The translations under genes were made by a program, and so were the position numbers. The notes under the pieces were generated by a model that did no database searches, was not told where the DNA came from, and was given only the letters and a program-made list of their open reading frames with translations. This document shows, one piece after another, positions 1-8,223 of a stretch of DNA of 32,592 nucleotides. The stretch lies in assembly GCA_958366945.1 (NCBI GenBank), contig CATXCY010000033.1, positions 1 through 32,592 of the forward strand. Direction: 5' to 3'. The stretch's first letter is position 1. The number at the start of each line of letters is the position of its first letter. This DNA comes from Bruticola sp004554425. GTDB taxonomy: Bacteria; Vulcanimicrobiota; Xenobia; Xenobiales; Xenobiaceae.

Positions 1-439
1 GCTGGAAGGCGAAGAATATTGGCCGTTAGGCCAGTTCGAGCCTGGAAGAGCCGCTAGCTGGAGCCAACCAACATGAACACGAGCCCGCAGCCAAAACTTA
101 TAGCGAAATTTTTTCGCCATATCGGTAGCGCAGGCCTCTGGCCGCAAGGCCAGTCAGCCGGAGCGTAGATATGGTAAAAAATGAAGCTAGCACGAAATAG
201 CTAATGGGCGGGCGGAACACTAATTAGCGTTTCTAAGCGTAAAAACTACGCAGCCAAACACTGCAAAAGCCAACAGGTAAGCGCAAACATAGCAAATAAG
301 CTGGGGCCAAACACAAATTAGCGCCGCTAAAAAACAGAAAAGCTACGCAGCCAACAAGTTTGGCAAATTGACAAGGGCTAGGCTTATCCTGGGCGAAAAC
401 GCCTGGTATTTTTCACCAGAAATATGGAGTTTGGCAAAC
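1..439. other. Repeat-rich leader upstream of nadD; no complete gene
   Basis: No complete gene is visible. The first 76 bases are open in one frame that enters from outside the window and ends at TGA 74-76; it contains the peptide WPLGQ. Another frame stops at TAG 126-128 and ends in the protein-like residues EIFSPYR. One of these could be the tail of an upstream gene, possibly frameshifted, but I recognise neither. The rest is rich in short repeated words, for example CTACGCAGCCAA-like copies near 246 and 342 and ATTAGCG near 223 and 317. It is stop-dense and best read as non-coding. A TTGACA at 368-373 has no convincing -10 box at the right distance. Confidence 0.5.
20..155. repeat. Two similar palindromes, GGCCGNNAGGCCAGT
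   Basis: Bases 21-35 and 141-155 match at 13 of 15 positions. Each is a near-perfect hairpin. The first has stem TGGCC/GGCCA and loop GTTA (20-33). The second has stem CTGGCC/GGCCAG and the GNRA-type loop GCAA (138-153). Neither is followed by a T-run, so they do not look like intrinsic terminators. They may be members of a dispersed intergenic palindrome family; this window holds only these two copies. Confidence 0.45.
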
Positions 440-1042
440 GTGAAGAGAACTAGAATCGGAATTTTAGGTGGTACTTTTAATCCTGTGCATTGTGGACACT
501 TGCGTGTTGGCATAGAAATAAGCGAAAGAACCGGTTTGGATAAAATTATGCTTATGCCCAATTATTTGCCACCACATCGTGATGCGCCCAAAGTCTCTGC
601 TCAAGATCGTTTAATGATGTGCTGCTTGGCTGCCAAGAGTAATCCTCTCTTTACCGTCAGCGATATGGAAATAAAGCAGAAAAAGCTTTCTTATACTTTG
701 TATACTTGCCAGCAATTAGTAGAACAGCATCCTGAGGCTTCTTTTTCCTTTATTACCGGTTCCGATTCTTTGGTAAAATCAGTTTGGTATCGTTTTGATG
801 ATGTTTTAGATTTGCTTGAGCATTTTTATGTTATCCATCGTCCAGGAGTAGATTTAGAAGAACTTAAAAATAAGCTTCGAGAGATAAACTTAAGAAATGC
901 CTATAAGATAATTTGGTTTGAAGCTCCCGGATTAGATATTTCTTCGACTTATATACGAAAGATTCTCTCTGAAGGCCGTTCCGCTCAATATTTAGTTCCA
1001 GATAGTGTTTTGGAATATATTAGAGCACGCTCACTGTTTTAA
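440..1042 (+). CDS. nadD: Nicotinate-nucleotide adenylyltransferase
   Basis: This cytoplasmic enzyme joins nicotinate mononucleotide and ATP to give deamido-NAD, the penultimate step of NAD synthesis. The 200-residue product has the nucleotidyltransferase signature GGTFNPVHCGHL (10-21, HxGH-type box at 17-20), FITGSDSL (104-111) and the C-terminal ISSTYIR box (167-173), all typical of NadD. I chose GTG at 440 because GGAG at 426-429 is correctly spaced and the protein then begins MKRTRIGILGG as in the family. An in-frame TTG at 368 would add 24 unrelated residues. In many bacteria nadD follows obg; that neighbour is not visible here. No terminator is seen before the next gene. Confidence 0.95.
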   Translation: MKRTRIGILGGTFNPVHCGHLRVGIEISERTGLDKIMLMPNYLPPHRDAPKVSAQDRLMMCCLAAKSNPLFTVSDMEIKQKKLSYTLYTCQQLVEQHPEASFSFITGSDSLVKSVWYRFDDVLDLLEHFYVIHRPGVDLEELKNKLREINLRNAYKIIWFEAPGLDISSTYIRKILSEGRSAQYLVPDSVLEYIRARSLF

Positions 1043-1169
1043 ACTGATAAAAATTTACATTATCGTTTAGCTTATTCGGAGGGTGAACAACTATTTTTCC
1101 GAAAAAAATCGGCGTTTTTAGCACTTTTTGCTTTGGTTAAGCTGCTTTGTGGGAAAGGAAGTTTTGTTT

Positions 1170-1661
1170 ATGTTTCGTTATAGCCGTCGACGTCGGTATG
1201 CGTTTACTTTAATAGAAGTGGTTGCGGTTATTGCCATTATAGCTTGTTTAGTTGTAGGTATTATTGGCTCTTTTAGAAATAGGCGTGAAGCTCAATACCG
1301 TCAAGCTTGCCGGGCTAATATTTTACGTTTAGCTAATTGGCTTGAAGCTAGCAAAGTTGAGCGCGGTTTGTATTTTAACGAGCATGGTGGCAAAGAAGCT
1401 TCCTATGCCAATACAAAAAAATTTGAAGAATGGTACAAAACTCCCTGCCCGTTTTATCGTTGCCCATATGGCAACCCCGCCTATGCTCGCAATCATGTTG
1501 CTGAAAATGAGTATACTTATATATTCTATACAACATATTCAGCTTACACAATAAAGTGCACTTGTAAACATCCTGACGGAGCTTCTCCTCAGTATTCTAG
1601 TTTAGCTACCAACGGTTGGGTTGATGGAGCTAGTGATGTTAGCTCTAACGGAGAAAGCTAA
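1170..1661 (+). CDS. Cys-rich type IV pilin-like protein (pseudopilin)
   Basis: The 163-residue protein has a class III prepilin leader: a short basic stretch (MFRYSRRRRYA), then FTLIEVVAVIAIIA, with Glu at mature position 5. The residue before the cleavage site is Ala where Gly is usual; prepilin peptidases can tolerate this. PilD, encoded at 22362, is the likely processing enzyme. There is no proline at mature position 22, unlike PilA. The C-terminal half is Cys-rich (CPFYRC, CTC), suggesting disulfides in an exported domain. ATG 1170 is chosen for AAAGGAAG about 10 bases upstream; a TTG at 1128 is less likely. It could be a minor pilin or a type II secretion-like pseudopilin. It lies about 15 kb from the pilus cluster. 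Confidence 0.75.
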   Translation: MFRYSRRRRYAFTLIEVVAVIAIIACLVVGIIGSFRNRREAQYRQACRANILRLANWLEASKVERGLYFNEHGGKEASYANTKKFEEWYKTPCPFYRCPYGNPAYARNHVAENEYTYIFYTTYSAYTIKCTCKHPDGASPQYSSLATNGWVDGASDVSSNGES

Positions 1662-1695
1662 AGTAGAGGCGATAGCTAGTTAGCTAACCACAAAG

Positions 1696-1736
1696 AATAA
1701 GCCACCTTTAAGAAAAAATCTTAAGGGTGGCTTATT
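1696..1736. terminator. Long hairpin between convergent genes
   Basis: An 18-bp stem (AATAAGCCACCTTTAAGA with its complement, one G-T wobble) encloses a loop of five A. It sits between the pseudopilin (plus) and the SLH porin (minus). The T tracts are short on both sides, so it probably works as a bidirectional terminator of moderate strength. Confidence 0.75.
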
Positions 1737-1755
1737 TAGTTATGCTGAGTTCGGT

Positions 1756-4362
1756 TTAGAACTTGAAGTTAAGGTAGGTACTTACTAAGAAACCTTGCCA
1801 GTTGAAAGGATGGGCGCCTTTTTGTGGGCCGTAAGTTAGATTCATAGCGGGAATACCGGGGCTGGCAAAAATTTCCTCGTCCATGCGGTCTTTGGTGCTG
1901 ATAAATTCACCCATAGCCCCCCAAGACATACTGTCGGTAATATCCCAATCCAAACTGATATTGGGAATACGTTGCTCTAAGTTGATAATATCAAAATCGC
2001 TAGAACCAATAGTGTTGGCATAATTATTCATTACGCCTAAATGATCCAAGTGACCGAACATATCCACCGATTTATAACCGGTATGGATGCGCAAATTATT
2101 GGTTATATCGTAATCCAAATTGACTTGCCAAGCATCTAAATAGAAGTTGACGTAGTTTTGGCTTTCGGCTCCAAAACGAGTGGGGGTATTGATCAAACTA
2201 GCAAGATTAGAATGACGTGTAAAGTGAGTGCTGCGAGCGCCGCCGGAGAGAGTAATGCAACGTTTGCTCTTCTTGGGCTCGACCGGATATTTGAAGCCTA
2301 CGCCCAAAGACCAGTTAGTGGCTTTACCGCGCGGATTTTCCAAAACTTTTCCTAGAGCGTTAGTGCCGTCGCTAGCGAATGTTTCGGGAGAAAAACCGCA
2401 GAAAACCGGATCCATAAAACCGGGAGAAAAGCCTAAAACGGTTGTATTAGGAGTGCCAGGAGCAATAGAACTAGCCGAATAGCGTACGTCTTGGCATGAA
2501 GTTTTGGTTTGCTCTAAGTCTTTATACTCAAAAGTAAATTTACCAGTGCGGCAGAAACGCCAATCAAGCTTGGCAGTCCAACCTTTGCGGTTGTGAGTAA
2601 AAGTGTTGGTATCGTGTAAAGAATAGAGCGAGTTGTAATAGTTAAAGCCAGGCACATTCCATAATGTGTTGCCTATTCCGTTAATAGTAGGATAATTGAG
2701 CACAAAAGGATCGTACGTGGGATCGGTTTTCACATAGGTACCCTGGATATTTAAAGCGTTTTTAAACATTTTGAAATCGGCGCCGAGACGATAAGCACTG
2801 CCTTCAACTGAATATGAAGAATGAATGGAAGGCTTATAGTCGGTGTGGGCATAGTCGGCAAAAATATCTGGCTTGAAATTGCCTAAGTCAAATTCATAGC
2901 TGGCACTAAAACCATAATTGAGCATATCTTGAGCGCCGATGCCGCCTACGTTGGGAACGCCGGGTATGCCGGTGATACCATCATTGCCTGCGGCTCCTAC
3001 CATAGCGATAGGACGCTCGTCTGTTGTTGATCCCATGCCTGCCACTGCTGGAGTGCCGGGGCCTCCCAGTTGGTTAATATAATAACCGTTGGGATTTACC
3101 CAGTTTAAAGTGAAGTTATCTTGGAAGTGTAATCCTGAGGAAGCTTTGTCGTATAAGCCGCAATCTCTGGCATGAAGAATATTAGCTTTAAAATTGCCTT
3201 GTCCGTCTCTGAATACTAGTTCGAAGTTGGCACCTGTAGCTCTAGACTGATAACCATCTTTGTCAAAAAGGCTATTGGCAATACCGTTAGCTAAGCGAGT
3301 GCCCATAAGTTCCCATTTGAAGGTAAAATCTGAAGATAAATCAGTCTCACCTTTGAGCTGAACGCCGTAGGTGTTTAGATAATAATCGCCCCAGGCATTG
3401 GGATTGCGCTCCGGTACGTACACTAAAGGAGAGAAATTCTGCTCTTTTAAGCTACCTACGGTTAAGCGTGTCTTGCTTGGCTTGTGCAAAAGCCAGAAGT
3501 TATCTAAAGACAATTTGGCGTAAGGCGCATGCTCTAAGCCTTGAGTGCTGCTATTAGCTCCAATAGTAGAAGTAAAAGGATTGCTTAAGTAGGCTTGAGG
3601 GACTCCCCAGAAAGCATCCATTACTTTATTTCCGCAACTGGAATAAGCGCTAAATTCAGCACCGCCCTCTAAAGAGTTGCCTAAATCGAATTTAGTGCCC
3701 AGCATAAGTTGTTGGGAAATACTGGTGCCGCTCACCATGGGGCGACCGGTAGACCAGTCGGTTACAGAAGCTACGCCTAAGAAAAAGGTATTGAAGGTTA
3801 GTCCGGCAGCTACTGAGGGAGAAGGAATGATACCGCCGGCGCCTGTGTTGCTACCTACTGCAGTAGTGTAGTCCAAAATAGGAGGATTTCCTAAAGAGCC
3901 AATACCCACGTTGCGCAGTGAAGAGGTGGTAATGCGAGCCTTGTATTCTCCGTAAAAGCTAATTCTTTCTAAGTCGCTTACTCGGCTGTCTAGTTTGGCC
4001 ACTTCTGCTTCCAGACGTTCGGTGCGGGCACCTAAAACATTTAATTCGTCTTTGAGGCTAGCAGCCAATTTTTGTAATTCGTTGAGCTCAGCTTTAGTAG
4101 CCAAAGTAGCGTGCTGGTTCTGCAATTGAGCTAGAAGACGAGCAACAATAATAGCCACTTCCCAACGCGAAGCTTGGCGGTCCCCTTTAAATGTACCATC
4201 GGGATAGCCCTCAACTAAGCCTTTGGCAGCCAAAGTCGCTACGGCGTCACGAGCCCAAGTGTTTTCTGGAACATCTGGGAATAGGGGAGCAGCCCAAGCT
4301 GGAGCAAAAGCGCTCAATCCCAAAAGAGCTCCAAGAACAGGAGTCATATATTTAATAGTCAT
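1756..4362 (-). CDS. SLH-domain outer-membrane porin (OmpM/SomA type)
   Basis: The 868-residue protein has a signal peptide ending AWA before APLFPDVP, one SLH domain (about 25-78, with FPDVPENTWA and EGYPDGTF), a coiled coil (about 80-135, containing LNELQKLAASLKDELNVL) and a long region of alternating beta strands with Gly/Asn/Tyr-rich loops. It ends in a C-terminal Phe (YLNFKF), as beta-barrels do. In Negativicutes and Cyanobacteria such proteins bind pyruvylated peptidoglycan-linked polymer through the SLH domain while the barrel sits in the outer membrane, so they tether the two layers and act as a general porin. I chose the ATG at 4362 because AAGG lies about 11 bases upstream; a TTG at 4389 would add nine residues across that site. 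It is convergent with the pseudopilin and divergent from the gene at 4737. Confidence 0.9.
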   Translation of the reverse strand: MTIKYMTPVLGALLGLSAFAPAWAAPLFPDVPENTWARDAVATLAAKGLVEGYPDGTFKGDRQASRWEVAIIVARLLAQLQNQHATLATKAELNELQKLAASLKDELNVLGARTERLEAEVAKLDSRVSDLERISFYGEYKARITTSSLRNVGIGSLGNPPILDYTTAVGSNTGAGGIIPSPSVAAGLTFNTFFLGVASVTDWSTGRPMVSGTSISQQLMLGTKFDLGNSLEGGAEFSAYSSCGNKVMDAFWGVPQAYLSNPFTSTIGANSSTQGLEHAPYAKLSLDNFWLLHKPSKTRLTVGSLKEQNFSPLVYVPERNPNAWGDYYLNTYGVQLKGETDLSSDFTFKWELMGTRLANGIANSLFDKDGYQSRATGANFELVFRDGQGNFKANILHARDCGLYDKASSGLHFQDNFTLNWVNPNGYYINQLGGPGTPAVAGMGSTTDERPIAMVGAAGNDGITGIPGVPNVGGIGAQDMLNYGFSASYEFDLGNFKPDIFADYAHTDYKPSIHSSYSVEGSAYRLGADFKMFKNALNIQGTYVKTDPTYDPFVLNYPTINGIGNTLWNVPGFNYYNSLYSLHDTNTFTHNRKGWTAKLDWRFCRTGKFTFEYKDLEQTKTSCQDVRYSASSIAPGTPNTTVLGFSPGFMDPVFCGFSPETFASDGTNALGKVLENPRGKATNWSLGVGFKYPVEPKKSKRCITLSGGARSTHFTRHSNLASLINTPTRFGAESQNYVNFYLDAWQVNLDYDITNNLRIHTGYKSVDMFGHLDHLGVMNNYANTIGSSDFDIINLEQRIPNISLDWDITDSMSWGAMGEFISTKDRMDEEIFASPGIPAMNLTYGPQKGAHPFNWQGFLVSTYLNFKF

Positions 4363-4736
4363 TGCTAATGTTACCTTAAAGATCGACAATCTTTTTTATA
4401 GCCGAGATATGTATGCTGACGGCTTTGATTGAACGACAGTGATAGGCTGCCCGTTTAGACAGTAAAAACTGGCTTGCACAAATAAGTGGAAGAGAAATTC
4501 GCTGGTTGAAAAACAGCAGCCCGCTCGCAAAAGCCTTTACTGCTTGCATTGTTATTTTGTGATTCCTGCTTTTTTTATTGAATGGCTTTCAATTTTTTAG
4601 ACAGTGAAATTTATTATAAAAAAAACTATATTGCAGAAACAAAATTAATTTGCTAACATTAAAAAGCACGTGGCGCTGATATTGGTGTTTGGCGTCCAAT
4701 AGTTATTAAATTGTAAATAATGGGTGTTTAATATAT
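4363..4736. other. Divergent intergenic region, 374 bases
   Basis: It separates the SLH porin (minus) from a small secreted protein (plus) and must hold promoters for both. It is AT-rich with many A and T runs and no open frame of note. A plausible plus-strand promoter is listed separately. I could not pick a convincing minus-strand -35/-10 pair by eye. The length leaves room for regulator binding or for a long porin leader. Confidence 0.6.
4631..4659 (+). promoter_or_regulatory. Candidate sigma70 promoter for the gene at 4737
   Basis: TTGCAG (4631-4636) and TAACAT (4654-4659) are separated by exactly 17 bases. This would give a leader of about 70 bases. The match is moderate. Confidence 0.35.
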
Positions 4737-5114
4737 ATGAAGAAATTTTTTCTTACTTTAGGTTGTTTGTTGGCTGTGGCTGTGGCTCCCGCTTGGGCTA
4801 ATTTGGCTGAGCGTCTCACTTGGGTAGATAATATCCCCGGTCTTCGCGTGGTAAAATACGAAGAGTCCATGCACAAGGTGGAAAAAGATTATGTCACTAC
4901 CAACACTCAGAAAGAGTACAATCAGATAGTCAACGGCTTAAAGAAAAACGGTTGGCGTATTGTCAAAACTGAAATAGAAGACAGTTTGACTAACATGCCT
5001 GATGTTACCGCTGTCAAAGATGGTATGAAATTTGAGTTGGAAATTGACCAGGATGTAAACTTCTCCGGTAAGGTAGTTTACAAATTCGAAGTTAGCTTGA
5101 AGTCTTATAGATAA
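4737..5114 (+). CDS. Small secreted protein of unknown function
   Basis: The 125-residue product begins with a clear signal peptide (MKKFFLTLGCLLAVAVAPAWA, cleaved before NLAER). The mature part is about 104 residues, has no cysteine, is rich in charged residues and shows alternating hydrophobic patterns consistent with a small mixed alpha/beta domain (VVKYEESMHKVEKDYV, GWRIVKTEIED, VVYKFEVSLKSYR). I recognise no family. It is monocistronic, with a candidate promoter upstream and a strong terminator directly after it. It probably lies in the periplasm or outside the cell. A GGGTG about 11 bases before the ATG is a weak ribosome site. Confidence 0.75.
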   Translation: MKKFFLTLGCLLAVAVAPAWANLAERLTWVDNIPGLRVVKYEESMHKVEKDYVTTNTQKEYNQIVNGLKKNGWRIVKTEIEDSLTNMPDVTAVKDGMKFELEIDQDVNFSGKVVYKFEVSLKSYR

Positions 5115-5134
5115 GCTTTTAAGTAATATGCACT

Positions 5135-5166
5135 AGCCCCAAGATTTTACGCTTGGGGCTTTTTTT
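5135..5166 (+). terminator. Intrinsic terminator of the small secreted protein gene
   Basis: Perfect 9-bp stem AGCCCCAAG/CTTGGGGCT, 8-base loop, then TTTTTT. Confidence 0.92.
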
Positions 5167-5174
5167 AGCTTTTT

Positions 5175-6107
5175 TTAAGAAGGGCGCTTGCTAAATTTGA
5201 CATAGGCAAAACCGGCCAAAGCTCCACCTAAGTGACCCCAGTTGTCTAAAACAGCAAGGCCCATAAAATAGGTCATGGCAAAACCGATAGCCAATAAAAA
5301 GAGCGCTCCTTGACCGTAAGCTTTGGCCCTTTCGGTTGAACCTAAGGCCCAACGTTTATTGTAAGCCCAATAGCCGACGAGCAAGGCAAATATCCCTGTA
5401 GAAGCACCGATACCGCCGGATTGGATATTGAGGAAAGTGGAAAGAATATTGCCACCGATGCAGCCGCTCACAAATAAAGCCGCAAACTTTTTGTGACCAA
5501 TTAAATCTTCAAGTTCTGGGCCGATAAGATACAGACAATATAAATTGCATAACAAGTGGAAAAAACCACCGTGCAAAAAAGCTGCTGTAATTAGGCGCCA
5601 TATTCCCCAAGGAGCGTAGGCTGGTGCGTAAGGTGATAGCCAAGGAAAAACTAACATGCGAAACTGAAGCGGCCAGATAAGTTGTAAAATGTAGATCAAA
5701 GAACAGGCCACTATAATAGCTTGGGTAATTTTGGGAGGATAGTGGGGAGTTTTATCGCCTGGAGATTGATACTTCTCTAAAATTTTTTGTTGAAAGTCTG
5801 AAGTTATTCGGCCGCTTCCTCCGCAAGATTCGCATACTTTTGAACAGGGGACTGTTTTGCCTCCTTTGCAAACTCGGCAGGGTAGGGGAGCTCCTTGGCT
5901 GTTATGTCCGGAAATGCCGCGACCTTCACAATTTGGGCAAGCCATAAGGCCGCTGCCTTGGCAATCGACGCAAACTCCGCTTCCTTTACAGCGTGGACAA
6001 ATACGTCCAGTTTGTGGTGAACCAGATTTGGCTGTTACAGCATCGGAAAAAGGAGTAAGACTTGCTTTTGTGGCACTAAAATTGGGGGTGTGATTATCTT
6101 GTGTCAT
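5175..6107 (-). CDS. Rhomboid protease fused to DnaJ-type zinc motifs
   Basis: The 310-residue protein has two parts. Residues 37-99 hold five Cys-pair motifs of DnaJ central-domain type: CPRCKGSG, CVDCQGSG, CPNCEGRG, CRVCKGG and CESCGGSG, which should bind zinc in the cytoplasm. Residues 130-305 are a six-helix rhomboid intramembrane serine protease with HGGFFHLLCN (179-188), the catalytic Ser in GASTG (S236) and the catalytic His in WGHLGG (H292). Rhomboids cleave membrane proteins within or near their transmembrane helices. The zinc part could recruit or hold substrates, but that is inference. The start is uncertain: ATG 6107 is taken, and GTG 6122 would add five residues; neither has a clear ribosome site. 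It is divergent from the lytic transglycosylase, only 85 bases away. Confidence 0.88.
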   Translation of the reverse strand: MTQDNHTPNFSATKASLTPFSDAVTAKSGSPQTGRICPRCKGSGVCVDCQGSGLMACPNCEGRGISGHNSQGAPLPCRVCKGGKTVPCSKVCESCGGSGRITSDFQQKILEKYQSPGDKTPHYPPKITQAIIVACSLIYILQLIWPLQFRMLVFPWLSPYAPAYAPWGIWRLITAAFLHGGFFHLLCNLYCLYLIGPELEDLIGHKKFAALFVSGCIGGNILSTFLNIQSGGIGASTGIFALLVGYWAYNKRWALGSTERAKAYGQGALFLLAIGFAMTYFMGLAVLDNWGHLGGALAGFAYVKFSKRPS

Positions 6108-6192
6108 ACTCAGTTCTACCACACCAAGTTTACTTTGCCCTTCGCTTGGTAAATACTTGGCACTATATCTGGAAAGATGGTAAGCTTCACTT

Positions 6193-7143
6193 ATGAATAT
6201 GATAAAGAACAGCTTTAATAATTTGTACCTAAGTTGTTTGGGCCACGAGTTTAGCTGGAAAACAAAAACAACAAGCCGTATGGTATGCTGGGCGGTGGGT
6301 ATTTTGCTGGGCCTTTGGACGTGGGCTCCGGCTTGTGCCGATGAAATAAGAGCCGAAGTTCGTACTGTAAATGGACAAAAAGAAGTTTTTTATACCAACG
6401 CAGCTAACGATTCTTTTATGCATGGTAGCACTTATCCCACTTATCAGGGGAAAAGGCGCTCGTCTTCTGCTAAAAAAGCGACTGCTTCTAAAACAAAAAC
6501 TTCTGCTGCTCGCGCTGCTAAATCGTCTGCTACAGCCAAAGCGGCCCCTCAGGGCAAGCGTCGTCCCGATGGCACCTATGAATTTGCTCCTCCGCAGTAT
6601 AAAGTTTATGAAGTTAAGCCTAGATATGCTTATAAAGACGACTGGTCTTTTGCTACTTTCGATCCAGGCAAGCGTCAGCCGCGTTTAGTTAGCTATTATG
6701 GCTGGGATCCCAACGATCCGCAGCAAAAACAACGGGCTTGGGTAGAAGTCGATCTTAATCCTATTATTCTGAAGTATGCCAAAATTTGGGGCGTAGATCC
6801 TTTGCTAGTAGAAATCGTCATTTGTCACGAGTCTGGCTTTAATCCTAATGCTGTGTCGCCTGTAGGAGCTGTGGGACTTATGCAACTTATGCCGGCTACA
6901 GCTTCGGGGTTGGGCGTATATGATGCTTTTGATGTAGAGCAAAATATTGCCGGTGGCACTCGTTATATCGCTTCTCAATTGGAGCGTTTTAATAGTGTAC
7001 CTCTAGCTTTGGCTGCTTATAATGCTGGCCCTGGAGCCGTTATGCAATACGGAGGAGTGCCACCTTATTCCGAGACACAATATTATGTCGATACTATTTA
7101 TGGTGAATATCTAGCTGGCAAGAGAGCCAGAGAAGGCAGATAG
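6193..7143 (+). CDS. Secreted SLT-family lytic transglycosylase
   Basis: The C-terminal part (about 185-310) is a soluble-lytic-transglycosylase domain: catalytic Glu in HESGFNP (E213), VGLMQLMPATA (227-237) and AAYNAGPGAV (274-283). These enzymes cut peptidoglycan glycan strands to leave 1,6-anhydro ends. A hydrophobic export segment ends APACA before DEIRA; if translation starts at ATG 6193 it is preceded by about 29 residues, and an in-frame ATG at 6280 would give a normal-length signal peptide. Between them lies a basic Ser/Ala/Lys linker (about 89-124) likely to touch the wall or its polymers. It is followed after four bases by the LIM/DA1 gene, so the two are probably co-transcribed. 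Its exact role (remodelling, pilus passage or other) is not shown. Confidence 0.88.
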   Translation: MNMIKNSFNNLYLSCLGHEFSWKTKTTSRMVCWAVGILLGLWTWAPACADEIRAEVRTVNGQKEVFYTNAANDSFMHGSTYPTYQGKRRSSSAKKATASKTKTSAARAAKSSATAKAAPQGKRRPDGTYEFAPPQYKVYEVKPRYAYKDDWSFATFDPGKRQPRLVSYYGWDPNDPQQKQRAWVEVDLNPIILKYAKIWGVDPLLVEIVICHESGFNPNAVSPVGAVGLMQLMPATASGLGVYDAFDVEQNIAGGTRYIASQLERFNSVPLALAAYNAGPGAVMQYGGVPPYSETQYYVDTIYGEYLAGKRAREGR

Positions 7144-7147
7144 AAAG

Positions 7148-8152
7148 TTGCTTTTCATAGACTGCATTAAAAATATAAATTGGCATAAAGTTTGTCTGTT
7201 GATTTTATTTTGTGCGGCAGTCGTTTTGAACGTCTCTTTGACAGCTGTTGCTGCAGAAAAAGAAATTATTTGTAGCAAGTGTAGACAGACTATTTACGGC
7301 ACCTACTACCAATTTGGCAAAAAAATTCTTTGCCCCAAAGATTTGCCCCGTTGTGTTATTTGTGGACGTACTTGCACCAAGTACTACACTAGGGACGATG
7401 GCAAGATCGTATGCCCAAAGGATGCCGTAGCTTCTGCTCCGGTTTGCTCCAATTGTCATAAGCCTATATTGTCCGGAAAGTATATGCGCTTGCGTGACAA
7501 TCTTTATTCTTGCAGTGAATGTGAAAAATCTGGTTTGCCACGCTGTTTTATTTGTAGCTTACCTATAAGTAGTGGAGGCTTAGTCTTTTCAGATGGACGC
7601 CGCCTCTGTGCTTTCCATTCTACTACTGCTGTAAATGATCAAGCCTCAGCTCAAGTTTATTTCCGCAAAGCGAAATCTTTAATCAATCAATATATTTCGC
7701 CTTCCATCAATATTAATGATGTTGTAGTTACTATCCATATCGTCGATCAAAAAGTTTTGGCCGAAAAAATGCGTTCCGACTATGATAACGAGCCTTCTCT
7801 AAAGATGACTTGTGGTAAAACTTTGGAATACGGCGTTGGGGGAGGCAAGAAAGTTTACCGTATTTATATTTTGCAAGGTTTGCCTTCTGAAGATTTCCTG
7901 ACTACTATGATCCATGAGTGTGGCCATGTTTGGCAAATGTCTCATAAAGTTAGACGTTTGGGGTTGCGCCATCAAGAAGGCTTTTGCGAGTGGCTTAGTT
8001 ACAAAATAAATAAACAATTGCGTCGCCAAAACCAGATCTTGTTGTTGGAAAATAAAAAAGATTCTATTTATCACGCTGGCTTACAAAATTATTTGAAATT
8101 GGAATCCCAAAAGGGCAAAGAAGGAGTTCTGCGCAGTGCCTTAGGGTATTAG
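7148..8152 (+). CDS. Secreted LIM-like zinc-finger protein with DA1-like metallopeptidase domain
   Basis: The 334-residue protein has a signal peptide ending AVAA before EKEII. Four consecutive LIM-type half-fingers follow, each C-x2-C...C-x2-[D/C/H]: C42/C45/C62/D65, C69/C72/C89/D92, C100/C103/C122/C125 and C133/C136/C154/H157. The C-terminal half has the zinc-protease motif HECGH (256-260) followed by EGFCEWL (277-283). That is the layout of the plant DA1 family, where LIM fingers precede an HExxH peptidase with a downstream Glu. The start is TTG at 7148; AGAAGG lies about 11 bases upstream inside the preceding gene. It was probably exported to the periplasm or envelope, which is odd for a LIM protein. 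Substrate unknown. An unrelated minigluzincin with Cys-rich repeats remains possible. Confidence 0.78.
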   Translation: MLFIDCIKNINWHKVCLLILFCAAVVLNVSLTAVAAEKEIICSKCRQTIYGTYYQFGKKILCPKDLPRCVICGRTCTKYYTRDDGKIVCPKDAVASAPVCSNCHKPILSGKYMRLRDNLYSCSECEKSGLPRCFICSLPISSGGLVFSDGRRLCAFHSTTAVNDQASAQVYFRKAKSLINQYISPSININDVVVTIHIVDQKVLAEKMRSDYDNEPSLKMTCGKTLEYGVGGGKKVYRIYILQGLPSEDFLTTMIHECGHVWQMSHKVRRLGLRHQEGFCEWLSYKINKQLRRQNQILLLENKKDSIYHAGLQNYLKLESQKGKEGVLRSALGY

Positions 8153-8223
8153 TGCAGGTATTGACCGGACGATATAGAAAAAACGCTCAATCGAAAGTGT
8201 AAATTTAGGGAGATTTTTAGATT

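Noticed and set aside
368..439. Longer nadD from TTG 368
   Set aside because: It adds 24 residues absent from the family, and the GTG at 440 has the ribosome site.
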